From Saprospiraceae bacterium (GTDB taxonomy: Bacteria; Bacteroidota; Bacteroidia; Chitinophagales; Saprospiraceae): a stretch of DNA of 40,193 nucleotides. The position numbers and the translations under genes were made by a program. Shown here piece after piece: positions 7,235-21,267 of this stretch (its first letter is position 1; each line of letters starts with the position of its first letter). The notes beneath the pieces were generated by a model. That model saw only the letters and a list, made by a program, of their open reading frames with translations. It made no database searches and was not told the DNA's origin. The stretch spans positions 1 to 40,193 of the forward strand of contig JABWBR010000046.1 in NCBI GenBank assembly GCA_013360405.1, given 5' to 3'.

Positions 7235-7356
7235 TGTGCTGATTAGTTAATGTGCTGATGTGCTGATTAGTTAATGTGCTGATGTGCTGATGTGCTGATT
7301 AGTTAATGTGCTAATAATTAATTCAAAAATCAGCACATCAGCACATCAGCACATTA
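7232..7356. repeat. Word-repeat inverted repeat (tgtgctga words)
   Basis: The left side is tandem tgtgctga words with intervening ttagttaa. The right arm 7328-7356 is an exact reverse complement of a 29-base stretch of the left side (near 7271-7299). The TAA stops of the two converging genes lie at the outer ends of the repeat. It would act as a bidirectional terminator hairpin. Confidence 0.9.
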
Positions 7357-9720
7357 ATTTTTCACCTTCACCAACTCCCCGCTCGCCGTTTCCTCCACTA
7401 CATAGGCATCGGGGAAACCGGCTGACTTTGCCCTGCTCAAGGCTTGATTAGCCTCGCTAAACGTGGCGTAACCGCCGAGATATTTTACCGTCAACTGGCC
7501 TTTTTTGCGTTCTTCAACCGTACCTATGCTGCCGGCTTTGCTTTCGTCAAAATTGCGCACATCGCGATAAGCGGCTAATTGTACTTTGTAGCGGCCCGTC
7601 GAAGCGGGGACATTGGGTTTTACCGTGTTGCCCTTGGCCTGTGAGTCACCCGATACGGCGCCGCCCGTTTCTTCTACGATAAAAGCGCCTTTATACCCTT
7701 TGCTCTTGACAGATTTCAGCGCCGATTCCGCTTCTGCGCGGGTGGGGAAAACGCCCACCCTGATTTTGTAGCGCCCGCCTTCGCTTTTTGAATAGACCGT
7801 GCCTAATTGAGTCAAATTATCAAAAGCTGACATATTGGGATTTGAAACGGCAGAAACCTGGACCGAATAACCCCTGCCTACTTCTGAAGTTCCGCCGGGT
7901 TCATTCGGCGGCCTCACGGCGTCGTCTATGTCAGCAGGGCCGCCTACAGATGGCAGCATCGCGATGACGCCGAGTATCGTGCGGTCGAGGCCGTCTTCGG
8001 TGCGGGCTGTGAAATTGAGATCGCGGTAGCCGGGGCGCGACAAGCGCAAGACATAAGAGGCATAAGGGCTGAGCGCCAGATAATAATCGCCGTTGGCATT
8101 CGTGGTCGTTTCGGTCTGGCTACCGCTGTTTTGGTTGAGCGCCGTCACCAGTACGCCATCCAGGGGTCGGCGCGATGTATAGTCAAGCACTTTGCCGGCG
8201 TAGGCTTCGTTGGCCCGGCTGAGGATGACTTCATATTCGCGGCTTTCTCCGCCGCCCTGCGTAGATACCTGCAGCGATGAGCTCAGGTAACCGTCTTTTT
8301 TTATGCTCAGGTTGCAGTTGAGGCCCTGTACTGCCTGAAAGCCGTATACTCCCCTGTTGTCTGTTTGGTAAATACCTTCTCCGCAACTGCTAAAGTCGAT
8401 GGTGGCGCCGGGTACCGGCGAGCCGTCGCCGGCGTTTTTCACGCGGATCACAATATAATCGGCCGAGCGTTGTACGCGGTAGATATCTTCGTTGCCGCGG
8501 CCGCCGGGGCGGTTAGACACCACGTAGCCGATATTGCGGAAGCCGTCGTACAGAAAACCGTAGTCGTCATAAGGCGAATTCACGGAACTGCCGAGATGGT
8601 ATATTTTCGTCCAGCGTTCGCCGGTAGGCTCTGCGCGGAAGACATCGTAACCGCCGAGCCCCTGGTGCCAGTCGGAGGCAAAAAACAACATATTGCCATC
8701 GTAATAAGGCGTAACTTCATTGGCCGGCGAATTGACCACAGGGCCCAGGTTTTCGGGCGTACTCCAGGAATTTCCTACCCGCTTGGAAATGTATATGTCA
8801 TATCCGCCAAATCCTTCCTGGCGGGTAGAAGCAAAATACAAGGCGTTGCCGTCGGGCGAGAAACAAGGAAAGCCGGTAGAAAAATCCGTGCCGTTATACG
8901 GGAAAGGCTGCTCGTTTACCCAGTCGCCGGCAGCGTTCACCGTGGCAATGTAAATACTGAGTTCCATGCCGCTGGTAGCGATATGGCGGGTGCCGTCCAC
9001 AAAATTATTTTTGGTATAGGCTACCACCTTGCCGTCGGGCGAAAATGAAACGGGGCCTACGTTGAATTCGTTGTTTACGCTGCCGCGCAAAAATACGGGT
9101 GATTCGAGGTAGCCGTTTCTGCCGATATTGGCGAGGAAAAGCTGGTTATTGGCCTTGCCCGTCCAGTTGGAACTGGAGCGAATGATATCCGTGCGGGCAG
9201 AGGCATATACGACCTGCTGCTGTCCGAAAAAGGCAGCCCCGAAGTCGGAAGCAGAGGTATTGATCAATTCGTTGGTGAGCGTATAAGAGGATGTCACGTT
9301 TAACTGCGATTTGGCAAAATCACAGCTCTGCGCGAAATGATTGCCGATCATGGCGTTTTCCACCTGCGCAAATTTTTGGAATTGCTGTTTGGCTTCATCG
9401 TACCGCCCCAGTGATTTGAGTACCAGGCCGTACTGCAGAATATGCGCTTTGTCTACGTCTTTTTGCTTGACAGCCAAGGCGTAATATTTTGCGGCTTCCT
9501 CCATATTGTTAATATGACGGTAGCAATCGGCCAGTTTCCCCAGCGCCTCTGCATTATCCGAGCGCCGCTTTACCGCGTCCAGATAATCCGGAATAGCCAG
9601 ATTGTATGCATGTAGTTCGTATTGCTTATTCGCTTTCCGCAGGTCTGCTTTGAATTGGGCAGAGGCAGGAAAGCAAAGAAATACCGCCAGAATGGTGATG
9701 AGAATGGTACTCCCTTTCAT
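7354..9720 (-). CDS. PorE-like TPR/beta-propeller protein with twin SPOR domains
   Basis: A 788-residue secreted protein with a signal peptide (LAVFLCFPASAQ). Domains in order: TPR helices at about 25-140; a PD40/WD40-type propeller at about 190-420 with SFSPDGK, FSPDGNALYFAS, GGYDIY and GGYDVF repeats; two carboxypeptidase-regulatory-like beta-sandwiches at about 430-595; then two SPOR domains at about 620-690 and 712-785. SPOR domains bind denuded peptidoglycan. The TPR-propeller-CRD order is that of PorE of the type IX secretion system and of related OmpA-type proteins, but here the usual OmpA_C wall-binding domain is replaced by SPOR domains. It probably links an outer-membrane or periplasmic complex to peptidoglycan. 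No operon partner is adjacent. Confidence 0.8.
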   Translation of the reverse strand: MKGSTILITILAVFLCFPASAQFKADLRKANKQYELHAYNLAIPDYLDAVKRRSDNAEALGKLADCYRHINNMEEAAKYYALAVKQKDVDKAHILQYGLVLKSLGRYDEAKQQFQKFAQVENAMIGNHFAQSCDFAKSQLNVTSSYTLTNELINTSASDFGAAFFGQQQVVYASARTDIIRSSSNWTGKANNQLFLANIGRNGYLESPVFLRGSVNNEFNVGPVSFSPDGKVVAYTKNNFVDGTRHIATSGMELSIYIATVNAAGDWVNEQPFPYNGTDFSTGFPCFSPDGNALYFASTRQEGFGGYDIYISKRVGNSWSTPENLGPVVNSPANEVTPYYDGNMLFFASDWHQGLGGYDVFRAEPTGERWTKIYHLGSSVNSPYDDYGFLYDGFRNIGYVVSNRPGGRGNEDIYRVQRSADYIVIRVKNAGDGSPVPGATIDFSSCGEGIYQTDNRGVYGFQAVQGLNCNLSIKKDGYLSSSLQVSTQGGGESREYEVILSRANEAYAGKVLDYTSRRPLDGVLVTALNQNSGSQTETTTNANGDYYLALSPYASYVLRLSRPGYRDLNFTARTEDGLDRTILGVIAMLPSVGGPADIDDAVRPPNEPGGTSEVGRGYSVQVSAVSNPNMSAFDNLTQLGTVYSKSEGGRYKIRVGVFPTRAEAESALKSVKSKGYKGAFIVEETGGAVSGDSQAKGNTVKPNVPASTGRYKVQLAAYRDVRNFDESKAGSIGTVEERKKGQLTVKYLGGYATFSEANQALSRAKSAGFPDAYVVEETASGELVKVKN

Positions 9721-9774
9721 AGTTCAACGGGATTGTGATGAGTAAATTAATGATAAATTTACGAATAATATTTT

Positions 9775-9853
9775 GATGTTTGATGTTTGATGCTGGATGT
9801 TTGGTAATATGAAAAATAATCCAACATTAAACATCCAAAATCCAACATCAATC
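9775..9853. repeat. Word-repeat inverted repeat (gatgttt words)
   Basis: The left arm 9775-9804 consists of gatgttt/gatgctg/gatgttt words; the right arm 9821-9853 is an imperfect reverse complement (ccaacatt, aacatcc, aaaatcc, aacatc). It ends at the TGA of the exonuclease gene (9852-9854). It lies between two minus-strand genes, so it can serve as terminator of the upstream exonuclease gene. Confidence 0.8.
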
Positions 9854-10601
9854 ATCTCACATGCAGCACCTGCTCCTCCTCCAAAAGCGGCATGCGTTTA
9901 AAGCGCAAAAACAATTGTACGGTAGCCAGGACATCTTTTTCACAGTATAGCGAAAGCCGGTCGAAATCGCGTTCTTCCCAAAACACGCGCCCTACGTCGC
10001 TGCCGTCGATATCGTCTTTAGGAGAGGGGAATTGGAGCACGGCTGCTAGTAATTTCAGTGAAGTATAGTTTTTTGAATCGCCAAACTTCCACAATTCCAT
10101 GGTGTCGAGCAGATGTTTGGTTTCCCAGGGCTTTTTTCCCGCCAGGTTGAGCATAGCCGGCAGGGGTAATTGGTTGACCACCATTCGCCGGCAGATATAG
10201 GGTATGTCGAATTCGCGAATATTGTGGCCGCAAATAAAAAATTTGGCTGGGTCGCCGTAGTGCTGTTGAAGCAACTGGGAGAAATCCTGCAAAATCTGGC
10301 TTTCATCATCGCCTATAAACGATTTTAGCCGCACGCGCAGGCGTTTATCGTCTGTATTGCGGTACACAACACCCACCGATATACAGGCAATTTTGCCGAA
10401 TTCGGCGTAAATAGCCGCGCGCTGTTCGTAGAAGGCCGCTATTTCGTCTTCCTCTAGTTCTTCCTGTCGCTTGAGCAACTGCCGGCTTTTGATGGACCAC
10501 AATTCCTGCAATTCTTCGGCTAATTCTTCATATACCGGCCGGCCGGATACCGTCTCGATATCCAGGAATAAAACGTGGGCAATATCCACTTGATCTATCA
10601 T
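9852..10601 (-). CDS. Predicted 3'-5' exonuclease related to DNA polymerase B
   Basis: A 249-residue protein of the PolB-like exonuclease family (DNA_pol_B_exo2 type). The DEDDy catalytic set is visible: D14 and E16 (LFLDIET), D132 (GHNIREFDIPYI), and Y219 with D223 (YCEKDVLAT). It should remove nucleotides from 3' ends using two metal ions; its cellular substrate is not known from sequence. I chose ATG 10601 because the family begins just before the LDIET strand; the only extension uses a TTG 33 bp upstream. It is transcribed divergently from gene 10747-11763. Confidence 0.88.
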   Translation of the reverse strand: MIDQVDIAHVLFLDIETVSGRPVYEELAEELQELWSIKSRQLLKRQEELEEDEIAAFYEQRAAIYAEFGKIACISVGVVYRNTDDKRLRVRLKSFIGDDESQILQDFSQLLQQHYGDPAKFFICGHNIREFDIPYICRRMVVNQLPLPAMLNLAGKKPWETKHLLDTMELWKFGDSKNYTSLKLLAAVLQFPSPKDDIDGSDVGRVFWEERDFDRLSLYCEKDVLATVQLFLRFKRMPLLEEEQVLHVR

Positions 10602-10746
10602 GAAAATGGGTTTGAAATGGCTGATTGTCGCCAATTTAGAAAAAAAACGCCTGGAAAATTACAGGTGGGGCATACAATTTTTTAAAACTACCTGCCGTTC
10701 AATAGTCGCAAGTAATTCATGCTTTGTTAACCAATTTAAATAAGAT

Positions 10747-11763
10747 ATGATACCTAACAGTGGTAGCACCAGCTCAAATCCAATGCCTTCTAACTCTCCC
10801 AACAAAGGAGACAACTCCAAGCAAAAGCTTATAGCTATTGCTGCTGTAATCGTGGTTGCCCTACTGGCAGTGAACGCCTTCCTGCTCATCAGCTACAACA
10901 AACGCGGAAAAGTGAATACCGAACTCACCTCGCAATTGGATGAAACTGAAAAGCTCAAGCAAGACCTTGAAAAGCAGTATTACGAAGCCGTTACCGAACT
11001 CGAATCGATGCGCGGCAGCAACGAAGAACTGAATGCGCTTATCGAAAAGCAAAAGGAAGAACTTTCCACACAAAAGGGCAAAATTGACCAATTGCTTGCC
11101 AATAAAGGCAGCCTGGATAAAGCCCGCAAGGAAATTGGCAACCTCAAAGCCCAGGTGCAGCAATACCTGGCCGAAGTCAATCAACTACGCGAGCAAAATC
11201 AATTGCTGACCGATGACAATACTCGTTTGAAAGACGAAAACACCAATCTCGCCACTACCCTCGAAACGGAGAAGATGACGACAGCCCAGCTCAGCTCCGA
11301 CAAAGCGGTGCTGGTTAGCGAAAGAGAGGAACTCTCTAAAAAGGTAAGCATCGCTTCCGTGGTTAAAGTCGGCGATATCCAGGTGGTAGGTCAAAAAATG
11401 CGCAAAAGCGGAAAATCCGTTTCCCGCAAAAATGCCAGCAATATTGACCAGCTCAATATTTGCTTCAATACGACCGACAACCAGGTGGTTGCCGAAGGCC
11501 CCGAATCGTTCTATATCCGCATCGTCAACCCGCTTGGCGAAACGCTGGCCGTAGAGGAAATGGGCTCGGGCGTACTCACCAACAGCGCCAACGGCGAACA
11601 AGTGCGCTATACGCAGGTCAAAGAAATCAATTACAACCGCGACGCCAACCGCTATTGCGTCAACTGGTCGCCCAGCAACCTGGAATTCCAGAAAGGTAGC
11701 TACGAGATTGAAATTTACAACAAGGGCTACCTCGCAGGTAAATCTACGTTTACGTTGAAATAA
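10747..11763 (+). CDS. Membrane-anchored coiled-coil protein
   Basis: A 338-residue protein with a Ser/Pro/Asn-rich cytosolic N-terminus, one membrane segment at about 28-50 (LIAIAAVIVVALLAVNAFLL), and a long heptad coiled coil at about 60-205. A compact beta-rich C-terminal domain follows at about 210-338 (KVGDIQVVGQKMRKSGK, then QLNICFNTTDN.VV.EG, ending GYLAGKSTFTLK). The architecture resembles conserved Bacteroidota envelope proteins of unknown function. The C-terminal domain would lie in the periplasm. I do not recognise a specific family. It has its own transcription unit and ends 6 bases before an inverted repeat. Confidence 0.8.
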   Translation: MIPNSGSTSSNPMPSNSPNKGDNSKQKLIAIAAVIVVALLAVNAFLLISYNKRGKVNTELTSQLDETEKLKQDLEKQYYEAVTELESMRGSNEELNALIEKQKEELSTQKGKIDQLLANKGSLDKARKEIGNLKAQVQQYLAEVNQLREQNQLLTDDNTRLKDENTNLATTLETEKMTTAQLSSDKAVLVSEREELSKKVSIASVVKVGDIQVVGQKMRKSGKSVSRKNASNIDQLNICFNTTDNQVVAEGPESFYIRIVNPLGETLAVEEMGSGVLTNSANGEQVRYTQVKEINYNRDANRYCVNWSPSNLEFQKGSYEIEIYNKGYLAGKSTFTLK

Positions 11764-11769
11764 CTTTTA

Positions 11770-11842
11770 TTAGCACTCGGCAGTCGGCACTCGGCTATCG
11801 GTTCAAAGAGCCGACTGCTGACTGCCGACTGCTAAGTGCTGA
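11770..11842. repeat. Word-repeat inverted repeat (actcggc/actgccg words)
   Basis: The left arm 11770-11801 has cactcgg/cagtcgg words; the right arm 11811-11842 (ccgactgctgactgccgact, then gctaagtgctga) is its imperfect reverse complement. It lies between converging genes. The right arm is inside the methyltransferase coding sequence, whose TGA (11803-11805) lies just left of that arm. Confidence 0.85.
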
Positions 11843-12381
11843 CAATGATACACATACGCCGGGGGCACGTTTAAGGTCCACTTATATGTAGCGGCGGGGA
11901 AGAATCGTTTGAAAAGGGGAAAATGCGTAAGCAGGTACAATACCTGACTCATCCAACCGCCCGGTCGGAGTAGGAAGGCGCTTTTCTCGAGCAAATCTAT
12001 CCGCTGGGCAGGCGTAAGAAAAGTAAACGGTACCGAAGAAATAATCACATCTACGCTGCCCTCTTCAGGTACTACGCTATCAAAAACTTCATTAACCGGC
12101 GCTTCTACTACCCTGAGCCTGGGGTCGTTTATTTTCCGCAACAACTCGCAAAAGTCCGGATTGATCTCAAAAGAAACCAGACGGGATTCAGGGTGCATCT
12201 TCGACAGAATGTGGCGGGTGATGTTGCCATGTCCTGCGCCGTATTCCAGGATATACTGCGGAACGCCCGGGTCTACGTGCTTACTGATCTCCCTTTCCAC
12301 AAACCGGGAGGTCTCACTAAAAGCTCCCGTCTCCGTAAGGTGGCGGGTAAATGAGACGACTGTTTTCAGTGATTTCCACAT
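11803..12381 (-). CDS. SAM-dependent methyltransferase (phospholipid N-methyltransferase-like)
   Basis: A 192-residue class I methyltransferase with motif I ILEYGAGHGNITRHIL (about 44-59), an acidic strand end SFEIN (about 70-74), and SSVPFTFL in motif IV (about 114-121). The layout resembles rRNA-adenine-dimethylase-like phospholipid N-methyltransferases (PmtA type), but the substrate cannot be read from sequence. The final residues (about QHLAVGSQQSAL) are encoded by the right arm of the repeat 11770-11842, so the natural C-terminus appears to have been replaced by repeat-encoded sequence. It lies 83 bp downstream of rpoC but beyond the rpoC terminator. Confidence 0.78.
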   Translation of the reverse strand: MWKSLKTVVSFTRHLTETGAFSETSRFVEREISKHVDPGVPQYILEYGAGHGNITRHILSKMHPESRLVSFEINPDFCELLRKINDPRLRVVEAPVNEVFDSVVPEEGSVDVIISSVPFTFLTPAQRIDLLEKSAFLLRPGGWMSQVLYLLTHFPLFKRFFPAATYKWTLNVPPAYVYHCQHLAVGSQQSAL

Positions 12382-12392
12382 GGCTTACCGAT

Positions 12393-12435
12393 AAAAAACA
12401 AGAGTCATCCCAAATATACAATTCAGGATGACTCT
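12393..12435 (-). terminator. Intrinsic terminator of the rpoBC operon
   Basis: The exact 10-bp stem agagtcatcc (12401-12410) / ggatgactct (12426-12435) is followed, reading on the minus strand, by a T-rich run (tgttttttat). It lies 30 bp past the rpoC stop and just before the methyltransferase start. Confidence 0.88.
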
Positions 12436-12464
12436 AGTCCATTCATATTAATAACCTTAAAAGA

Positions 12465-15400
12465 TCAATAATCTTCTTCTACCTCTTCAAATTGCTCGCG
12501 ATGCGCTTCGTAAGCCTCGTCGCCGTTTTTGGGCGCTACAAACAAATCCTGGTACTTGCGCAAGCCCGTACCTGCCGGTATGCGTTTGCCCACGATCACG
12601 TTTTCTTTGAGGCCCATCAGGCCGTCGCGCTTAGCGCCGATAGCCGCATGGCTGAGTACTTTGGTAGTTTCCTGGAACGAAGCCGCTGAAATCCAGCTTT
12701 CCGTGCCCAGCGACGCTTTGGTAATACCCAGCAACAAGGGGCTGGAAGTAGCCGCAATAGCATCGCGGTACTGTACCATAGCCTTGTCATTGCGCTTGAG
12801 GTAAGAGTTTTCATCGCGCAATTGTCGCAGCGTCACCAACTGACCGGGTTTGAGTTTATTCGAATCGCCGGAGTCAGTGACTACTTTCTTATCGAAAATA
12901 AAGTCGTTCATCTCCATAAATTCGAACTTATCAGCCGCCTCGCCTTCGAGGAAGGTCGTATCTCCCGGGTCTTCTATCTGTACACGGCGCATCATCTGAC
13001 GCACGATGCCTTCGATGTGTTTGTTGTTGATCGTAATACCCTGCGAGCGATACACCTCTTGCACACCGTTTACCAAGTAAGATTGTACGGCAAAGGGGCC
13101 TTTGATCGCGAGAATATCGCGGGGAGCAATCGCGCCGTCAGAAAGCGGCGTGCCTGCCCGTACAAAGTCGCCTTCCTGTACCAGGATGTGCTTCGACAAG
13201 CCGATGAGATACTTGCGCGTCTGGCCGTCTTTAGCGGTAACGGCTACCTCGCGGTTGCCGCGTTTGATCTTGCCGAAGGAAACCACGCCGTCGATCTCCG
13301 ATACGATTGCGGGATTCGACGGGTTGCGCGCTTCAAACAATTCGGTAACACGGGGCAGACCGCCGGTGATGTCCTGGATTTTGCCCAGCTTACGCGGAAT
13401 TTTCACGATGCGCTGACCGGCCTCTACGTGTTCGCCGTCTTCAATAGATATATAGGCGCCCACAGGCAGGTTGTAATTGCGCAATTCTTCGCCCTCGGGG
13501 CTGATAATGCGAATCGTGGGAATCTTCCGCCTGTTCTTGGGTTCTACGATAACTTTTTCCTGGTAGCCCGTTTGTTCGTCGCGTTCTACGCGGAACGTAA
13601 CGCCGTCTTCAATATCTTCGAATTGGGCTATGCCCGTAAATTCAGAAACGATTACGGCGTTGAAGGGGTCCCACTCGCAAATAATGCTACCCTTGCTGAT
13701 CACTTCGCCTTCCTTCACGCGCAAAATAGAACCGTAAGGAATGTGGTGGGTGACAAACTGCTTGCCCGTGTTGGGGTCAACCAGCCTTACTTCACCTGTA
13801 CGCGACAGCACCACGTGGCCTGTCCTGCCCAATTCATCGACAGCTTCCGTTACGCGAACGCCGTCGAATTCTACTTTGCCGTTAAATTTGGATACAATTT
13901 CCGATTCGGTTCTCGACAGTGAAGCCACACCGCCCACGTGGAAAGTACGCAGGGTAAGCTGGGTGCCGGGTTCGCCAATCGACTGGGCAGCGATGATGCC
14001 TACGGCGTCACCCATTTCAGCCACGCGACCGGTAGCCAGGTTTTTGCCATAACACTTCGTACATACGCCACGGCGCGTTTCGCAAGTGAGTACCGAGCGG
14101 ATAGTAACGGTTTCAACACCTATTTCCTCGATGTATTCGGCCATCCTGGCATCGATGATCTCGCCGGCGCGCAGGATGATCTCATCCGTCTCCGGATGGT
14201 AGATATCGTACAGCGTATAGCGGCCTTCGATACGAGAAGACAGTTGTTCGATTACCTTATCGTTGTCTTTTAATGCCTGCGTTTCAATACCCCGCATAGT
14301 GGCGCAGTCCTCTTCCATGATAACCACGTCTTGAGCCACATCCACCAAACGACGGGTAAGGTAACCGGCGTCAGCCGTTTTCAAAGCGGTATCGGCCAAA
14401 CCCTTACGGGCGCCGTGCGTAGAAATAAAGTATTCCAATACCGACAGGCCGTCTACGAAGTTCGACAAGATCGGGTTTTCGATAACCGCGCCGCCGGTAT
14501 CACCCGACTTACGCGGTTTGGCCATCAGGCCCCGCAACCCGCACAACTGCTTGATCTGCTGCTTGGAACCACGCGCACCTGAGTCGAGCATCATGTATAC
14601 CGAGTTGAAGCCCAGTTTGTGCGCTGCCAATTCGCGCATCAACGAATCCGTAATGCGGTTGTCGGCGTATGTCCATTTGTCAATGATCTGGTTGTAGCGC
14701 TCATTGTTGGTGATCAAACCCATATTGTAGTTTTCCCACACTTCGTCTACTTCCAGTTGCGCCTGGTCCAGCGTATTCTGCTTGACCGTCGGCGTGATCA
14801 GGTCGCCCAGGTTGAACGAGAGGCCGCCTTTGAATGCCCACATAAAGCCCATATCCTTGATGTCGTCGAGGAAGTCGGCCGTAGTGGCAAAGTCGGTGCG
14901 TTCCAGGATATCGGAAATGATACGCTTCAGGTTCTTCTTGGTCATCAATTCGTTGACGAAAGGTACGCTTTTGGGTACCGCTTCATTAAACATGACGCGA
15001 CCCGCTGTCGTATCGATCAGCTTATTGACTAATTGACCGTCTTCGGTTTCAACCGGCGCTTTTACCTTGATAACGGCGTGCAGGTCGAGTTGTCCTTCGT
15101 TGTATGCAATGATCACTTCTTCTGGCGAATAGAAAGCGCGGTTTTCACCTTTTACTTTGATATCGCCTTTAGAGCGCTTTTCTTTAGTAATATAATAAAG
15201 GCCCAATACCATGTCCTGCGAAGGCAGCGTAATCGGCGTACCGTTCTGGGGGTTTAGCATGTTGTGCGACGACAACATGAGCACTTGAGCTTCCAGAATG
15301 GCAGCCTGGCTCAGGGGTACGTGCACAGCCATCTGGTCGCCGTCAAAGTCGGCATTGAAAGCGCCGCAAACCAGGGGGTGAAGCTGAATAGCCTTGCCCT

Positions 15401-16772
15401 CAATCAGTTTGGGCTGGAATGCCTGTATGGACAAACGGTGTAGTGTCGGGGCGCGGTTGAGCATTACAGGGTGCCCCTTCAATATATTTTCCAGAATTTC
15501 CCAGATCACCGGATCCTTGCGATCGACGAGTTTTTTTGCCGACTTAACCGTCTTGACGATGCCGCGCTCGATAAGTTTGCGGATAATAAACGGTTTGAAC
15601 AATTCGGCGGCCATCGCCTTTGGCAAACCGCATTCGTGCAGTTTGAGCGTGGGGCCTACTACGATTACCGAACGGCCCGAGTAGTCTACGCGTTTACCCA
15701 GGAGGTTTTGGCGGAAACGGCCTTGTTTGCCTTTCAGAATATCGCTGAGCGATTTCAATGCCCGTCCGCCTTCTGCTTTTACGGCATTCGATTTGCGCGA
15801 GTTGTCAAACAGCGAGTCTACCGCTTCCTGCAACATACGCTTCTCGTTGCGCAAAATCACCTCCGGCGCTTTGATCTCGAGCAATCGCTTCAAACGGTTG
15901 TTGCGGATAATCACGCGACGATACAGGTCGTTCAGGTCGGAGCTGGCAAAACGTCCGCCATCGAGAGGCACCAGAGGGCGCAATTCGGGCGGCACGACCG
16001 GCAGGTACTGAATGACCGTCCACTCCGGGCGGTTTTCCATATGCTGCAGGCCTTCGCGGAAAGCCTCCACCACGCGCAGGCGCTTGAGGGCTTCCGACTT
16101 ACGCTGCTGCGAAGACTCGCTCGATGCCTGGTGGCGCAGATCGTAAGAAAGCGTGTCCAGATCGAGGCGCATCAACAAATCGCGGACCGCCTCTGCACCC
16201 ATGCGGGCAATAAACTTATTGGGGTCGCTGTCGTCGAGCAGGTGGTTGTCTGCGGGCAGCGTATCCAGAATTTCCAGATACTCTTCTTCCGACAACAAGT
16301 CCATCTGGCTGACGCCTTCGCTGCCTTTAATACCAGGCTGTACTACTACATAGCGTTCGTAGTATACGATAGCCTCCAATTTCTTGGAGGAGAGGCCCAG
16401 CATATAGCCGATTTTATTGGGGAGCGACTTAAAAAACCAGATGTGTACCACCGGTACCACCAGCTTGATATGGCCCATGCGTTCCCGGCGAACCTTCTTT
16501 TCTGTTACCTCCACGCCACACCTGTCGCACACAATGCCTTTATAACGAATGCGCTTGTATTTGCCGCAATAGCATTCATAGTCCTTTACGGGGCCAAAAA
16601 TGCGTTCGCAAAACAAGCCATCGCGCTCCGGCTTATAAGAACGGTAATTGATGGTTTCAGGCTTCAATACCTCCCCATAGGAGCGCTCCAGAATTTCATC
16701 GGGCGACGCCAGGCTAATGGTTATGCTATCGAAGTCCTGAGCGGGGATATGACTTTTTTTCTTAAAAGGCAT
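12465..16772 (-). CDS. rpoC: DNA-directed RNA polymerase subunit beta'
   Basis: The 1435-residue beta' subunit forms the clamp and the catalytic centre of RNA polymerase. The catalytic loop [12 protein letters not shown] is intact, with three aspartates chelating Mg. The N-terminal zinc site has CYCGK and CDRCG (about 67-85), and the second zinc site has [13 protein letters not shown]. The bridge-helix region [19 protein letters not shown] is also clear. It follows rpoB after 36 bp and ends at a strong terminator. The acidic C-terminus ([10 protein letters not shown]) is normal for Bacteroidota. Confidence 0.99.
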   Translation of the reverse strand: MPFKKKSHIPAQDFDSITISLASPDEILERSYGEVLKPETINYRSYKPERDGLFCERIFGPVKDYECYCGKYKRIRYKGIVCDRCGVEVTEKKVRRERMGHIKLVVPVVHIWFFKSLPNKIGYMLGLSSKKLEAIVYYERYVVVQPGIKGSEGVSQMDLLSEEEYLEILDTLPADNHLLDDSDPNKFIARMGAEAVRDLLMRLDLDTLSYDLRHQASSESSQQRKSEALKRLRVVEAFREGLQHMENRPEWTVIQYLPVVPPELRPLVPLDGGRFASSDLNDLYRRVIIRNNRLKRLLEIKAPEVILRNEKRMLQEAVDSLFDNSRKSNAVKAEGGRALKSLSDILKGKQGRFRQNLLGKRVDYSGRSVIVVGPTLKLHECGLPKAMAAELFKPFIIRKLIERGIVKTVKSAKKLVDRKDPVIWEILENILKGHPVMLNRAPTLHRLSIQAFQPKLIEGKAIQLHPLVCGAFNADFDGDQMAVHVPLSQAAILEAQVLMLSSHNMLNPQNGTPITLPSQDMVLGLYYITKEKRSKGDIKVKGENRAFYSPEEVIIAYNEGQLDLHAVIKVKAPVETEDGQLVNKLIDTTAGRVMFNEAVPKSVPFVNELMTKKNLKRIISDILERTDFATTADFLDDIKDMGFMWAFKGGLSFNLGDLITPTVKQNTLDQAQLEVDEVWENYNMGLITNNERYNQIIDKWTYADNRITDSLMRELAAHKLGFNSVYMMLDSGARGSKQQIKQLCGLRGLMAKPRKSGDTGGAVIENPILSNFVDGLSVLEYFISTHGARKGLADTALKTADAGYLTRRLVDVAQDVVIMEEDCATMRGIETQALKDNDKVIEQLSSRIEGRYTLYDIYHPETDEIILRAGEIIDARMAEYIEEIGVETVTIRSVLTCETRRGVCTKCYGKNLATGRVAEMGDAVGIIAAQSIGEPGTQLTLRTFHVGGVASLSRTESEIVSKFNGKVEFDGVRVTEAVDELGRTGHVVLSRTGEVRLVDPNTGKQFVTHHIPYGSILRVKEGEVISKGSIICEWDPFNAVIVSEFTGIAQFEDIEDGVTFRVERDEQTGYQEKVIVEPKNRRKIPTIRIISPEGEELRNYNLPVGAYISIEDGEHVEAGQRIVKIPRKLGKIQDITGGLPRVTELFEARNPSNPAIVSEIDGVVSFGKIKRGNREVAVTAKDGQTRKYLIGLSKHILVQEGDFVRAGTPLSDGAIAPRDILAIKGPFAVQSYLVNGVQEVYRSQGITINNKHIEGIVRQMMRRVQIEDPGDTTFLEGEAADKFEFMEMNDFIFDKKVVTDSGDSNKLKPGQLVTLRQLRDENSYLKRNDKAMVQYRDAIAATSSPLLLGITKASLGTESWISAASFQETTKVLSHAAIGAKRDGLMGLKENVIVGKRIPAGTGLRKYQDLFVAPKNGDEAYEAHREQFEEVEEDY

Positions 16773-16808
16773 ATATCAAAATTTATGATCGTTGATCAAA
16801 AAAAACGA

Positions 16809-20627
<3,819 letters not shown>

Positions 20628-20729
20628 TTGCGCTTTGAGTTTAAATGAAGACTGAAAAGCTTTCCTTTGTCAGTCGGTTACTACAGGCTTCTCATGCATG
20701 CAGAATAAGTACTCATCTATACGACGATA

Positions 20730-20800
20730 GGCTTAGAGAGTTGGCAGCAACTCGCTAAGCCTTGATAGGCCAGAGAACGGCGGGCTGCCGCTCTCTGGCC
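20730..20800 (-). promoter_or_regulatory. Twin hairpins between rplL and rpoB
   Basis: Two strong stems lie side by side. The first on the plus strand is 20730-20761, ggcttag/ctaagcc with an inner gagttg/caactc. The second is 20768-20800, ggccagaga/tctctggcc with an inner cggc/gccg. Neither has a T-run on the minus-strand exit side. They sit where bacteria commonly place an attenuator or RNA-processing site that lowers rpoBC output relative to L7/L12, so that role is likely here. Confidence 0.7.
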
Positions 20801-20812
20801 GACAAGTAGGCA

Positions 20813-21196
20813 TTACTTAACCTCGACAGAAGCGCCTACTTCTTCGAGTTTAGACTTAGCGTTTTCAGCATCTTCTTTGGAAACGCCAGTCATTACCACG
20901 CTGGGAGCGCCATCAACAAGGTCTTTGGCTTCTTTCAGACCCAGGTTGAGCAGGTCTTTAACAGCCTTAACCACTTTGAGTTTCTCCGCGCCGGCTGAAG
21001 TAAGGTGTACATCGAACTCAGTTTGTTCAACTACTGCGGCTGCGCCGCCGTCGCCACCGCCTGCAGGTGCAGCGTAAGCTACAGCCGCTGCTGCGGGTTC
21101 AATGCCGTACTCATCTTTCAATATTTTGGCTAGCTCATTTACTTCTTTCACGGAAAGGTTTACAAGCTGCTCAGCAAATGCTTTCAAATCTGCCAT
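20813..21196 (-). CDS. rplL: 50S ribosomal protein L7/L12
   Basis: A 127-residue stalk protein that recruits translation GTPases. It has the N-terminal dimerisation helices (residues 1-35), an Ala/Gly-rich flexible hinge (about 36-55), and the C-terminal domain with [27 protein letters not shown]. It lies 71 bp after rplJ, in the usual L10-L7/L12 pair. Confidence 0.98.
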   Translation of the reverse strand: MADLKAFAEQLVNLSVKEVNELAKILKDEYGIEPAAAAVAYAAPAGGGDGGAAAVVEQTEFDVHLTSAGAEKLKVVKAVKDLLNLGLKEAKDLVDGAPSVVMTGVSKEDAENAKSKLEEVGASVEVK

Positions 21197-21267
21197 TGTA
21201 AATGGATTTTAAAATTTTGATCAATGCAATAGAAACATCTATGTGCGAAATGACTTGGAAGCCAAAT

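Noticed and set aside
7232-7356. CRISPR array
   Set aside because: The units are 8-10 bp direct words with no unique spacers, and no cas genes are present. The same holds for 37411-37561 and 40097-40193.
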